A DNA stretch of 5,387 bases from Alphaproteobacteria bacterium (GTDB taxonomy: Bacteria; Pseudomonadota; Alphaproteobacteria; Puniceispirillales; Puniceispirillaceae): NCBI GenBank assembly GCA_011525265.1, contig WTHV01000115.1:1-5387 (forward strand), in the 5' to 3' direction. This document shows, in pieces, positions 4,753-5,387 of the stretch (position 1 is the stretch's first letter; each line of letters begins with the position of its first letter). The notes beneath the pieces were generated by a model. That model was given only the letters and a program-made list of their open reading frames with translations, searched no databases and was not told the DNA's origin. The translations under genes were made by a program, and so were the position numbers.

Positions 4753-5387
4753 ATGACAGATAAGCCGCTCTATATTGATAATTTGCAATATGTGAATTGG
4801 AAGCCACACCATTTCCAAGAAATGGCTGACGGGCAATTATCGGCTGTGCATATCACCATTTGCTATCATGAGAACTTTCGCGAGACCGTCTCAAATTTTG
4901 AGACCTTCAATAAATTTTTCGAAGCCTATCCCGATCGGCTTATGCGCGGCCTGACAGGTGATGATGTCAGACAAGCGCATAAAACAGGCAAGACCGCTCT
5001 GGTCTTTGGGTTTCAAAATTGTGCGCCTATCGAAGATGATATTGGTCTGATTGAAATTTGCCACCAGCTTGGTGCGCGCTTTATGCAACTATCCTACAAC
5101 AACCAGTCTTTATTAGCGACGGGGTGCTATGAGGATGAAGACCCCGGCATTACACGCTTTGGCCGCCAAGCGATCAAAGAAATGAACCGTGTTGGCTTGG
5201 TCGTGGATATGAGCCATTCAGCTGATAGGTCAACTTTAGAAGCCATAGAGATATCAGAGCGCCCGATTGCGATTACGCACGCGAATCCGTCTTGGTGGCA
5301 TCCAGCACGCCGTAATAAATCTGACGAGGTACTAAAAGCCCTAACGCAAGCAGGGGGCATGATTGGGTTTTCTATCTATCCTCATCA
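4753..5387 (+). CDS. M19 (renal dipeptidase-like) amidohydrolase-fold protein with altered metal site (C-terminus cut by window edge)
   Basis: The frame runs from ATG 4753 to the right edge, giving 211 residues of a protein usually about 320-350 long. It matches the M19 dipeptidase family: FGFQNCAPIEDDIG at 85-98, a LGARFMQLSYNN strand at 106-117, LVVDMSH at 149-155 and PIAITHANP at 171-179, followed by RRNKSDE and GGMIGFSIY. M19 enzymes hydrolyse dipeptides and related amides with two zinc ions. H155 and H176 match the two late His ligands. The strand-1 HxD pair is missing (the segment reads IDNLQYVNW at 8-16), and the bridging Glu of the usual EG(G) motif is Q88. From memory, this IDGL/GFQN pattern marks a divergent branch that includes a Pseudomonas aeruginosa protein (PA5396) encoded near dimethylglycine catabolism genes; this was not checked. 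No signal peptide is seen, so it is probably cytosolic. It may bind one metal, act on another substrate, or be non-catalytic. Confidence 0.88.
   Translation, partial: MTDKPLYIDNLQYVNWKPHHFQEMADGQLSAVHITICYHENFRETVSNFETFNKFFEAYPDRLMRGLTGDDVRQAHKTGKTALVFGFQNCAPIEDDIGLIEICHQLGARFMQLSYNNQSLLATGCYEDEDPGITRFGRQAIKEMNRVGLVVDMSHSADRSTLEAIEISERPIAITHANPSWWHPARRNKSDEVLKALTQAGGMIGFSIYPH

Noticed and set aside
4630..4836. Minus-strand open frame of 68 codons over the 4510-4752 gap and the M19 start
   Set aside because: It has no family resemblance and no good ribosome site, and it overlaps the well-supported M19 N-terminus on the other strand.
4891..5360. Minus-strand open frames inside the M19 gene
   Set aside because: They are antisense shadows; the plus frame carries clear M19 motifs throughout.
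1..5387. CRISPR array, tRNA/rRNA, transposon ends or phage genes
   Set aside because: No regularly spaced repeats, cloverleaf-like sequence, transposase or integrase motif was seen on either strand.

Overview
The window looks like part of an alphaproteobacterial genome, probably a marine Rhodobacterales-like or SAR116-like lineage. This rests on protein style and a base composition of roughly mid-40s percent GC judged by eye; no rRNA or marker gene confirms it. Coding density is high, and no tRNA, rRNA, insertion sequence, integrase or CRISPR array was seen.

Layout. Positions 1-2095 are a minus-strand carbohydrate-type (CUT1-like) ABC importer. The ATPase gene (2095-1019) comes first. After a 99-base gap with a small inverted repeat comes the periplasmic solute-binding protein (919 to beyond the left edge, C-terminus missing). 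The permease genes, if present, should lie further left. Positions 2096-2245 are a divergent control region, unusually rich in symmetry: a 7-bp inverted repeat, an 11-bp direct repeat and a 13-bp palindrome. Positions 2246-4126 are a two-gene plus-strand operon: a tandem SnoaL/NTF2-like protein and an amidohydrolase-2 (COG3618) TIM-barrel hydrolase. A minus-strand carboxymuconolactone-decarboxylase-like gene (4509-4123) converges on it and overlaps it by 4 bases. A second divergent gap (4510-4752) then leads to a plus-strand M19 (renal dipeptidase-like) gene cut by the right edge.

How the parts may work together. The importer and the SnoaL/amidohydrolase operon share one control region, so they may answer to the same inducer. 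The inferred theme is uptake of a small sugar-like or lactone-forming compound and its cytoplasmic breakdown by lactone hydrolysis and isomerase, cyclase or decarboxylase-type steps. The substrate cannot be read from the sequence. No regulator gene is visible.

The most notable points are two TIM-barrel hydrolases with altered metal or catalytic positions. The M19 protein lacks the usual HxD pair and bridging Glu but keeps both later His residues. The amidohydrolase has Asn in place of the late-barrel Asp. The dense repeat structure of the 2096-2245 control region is the other.
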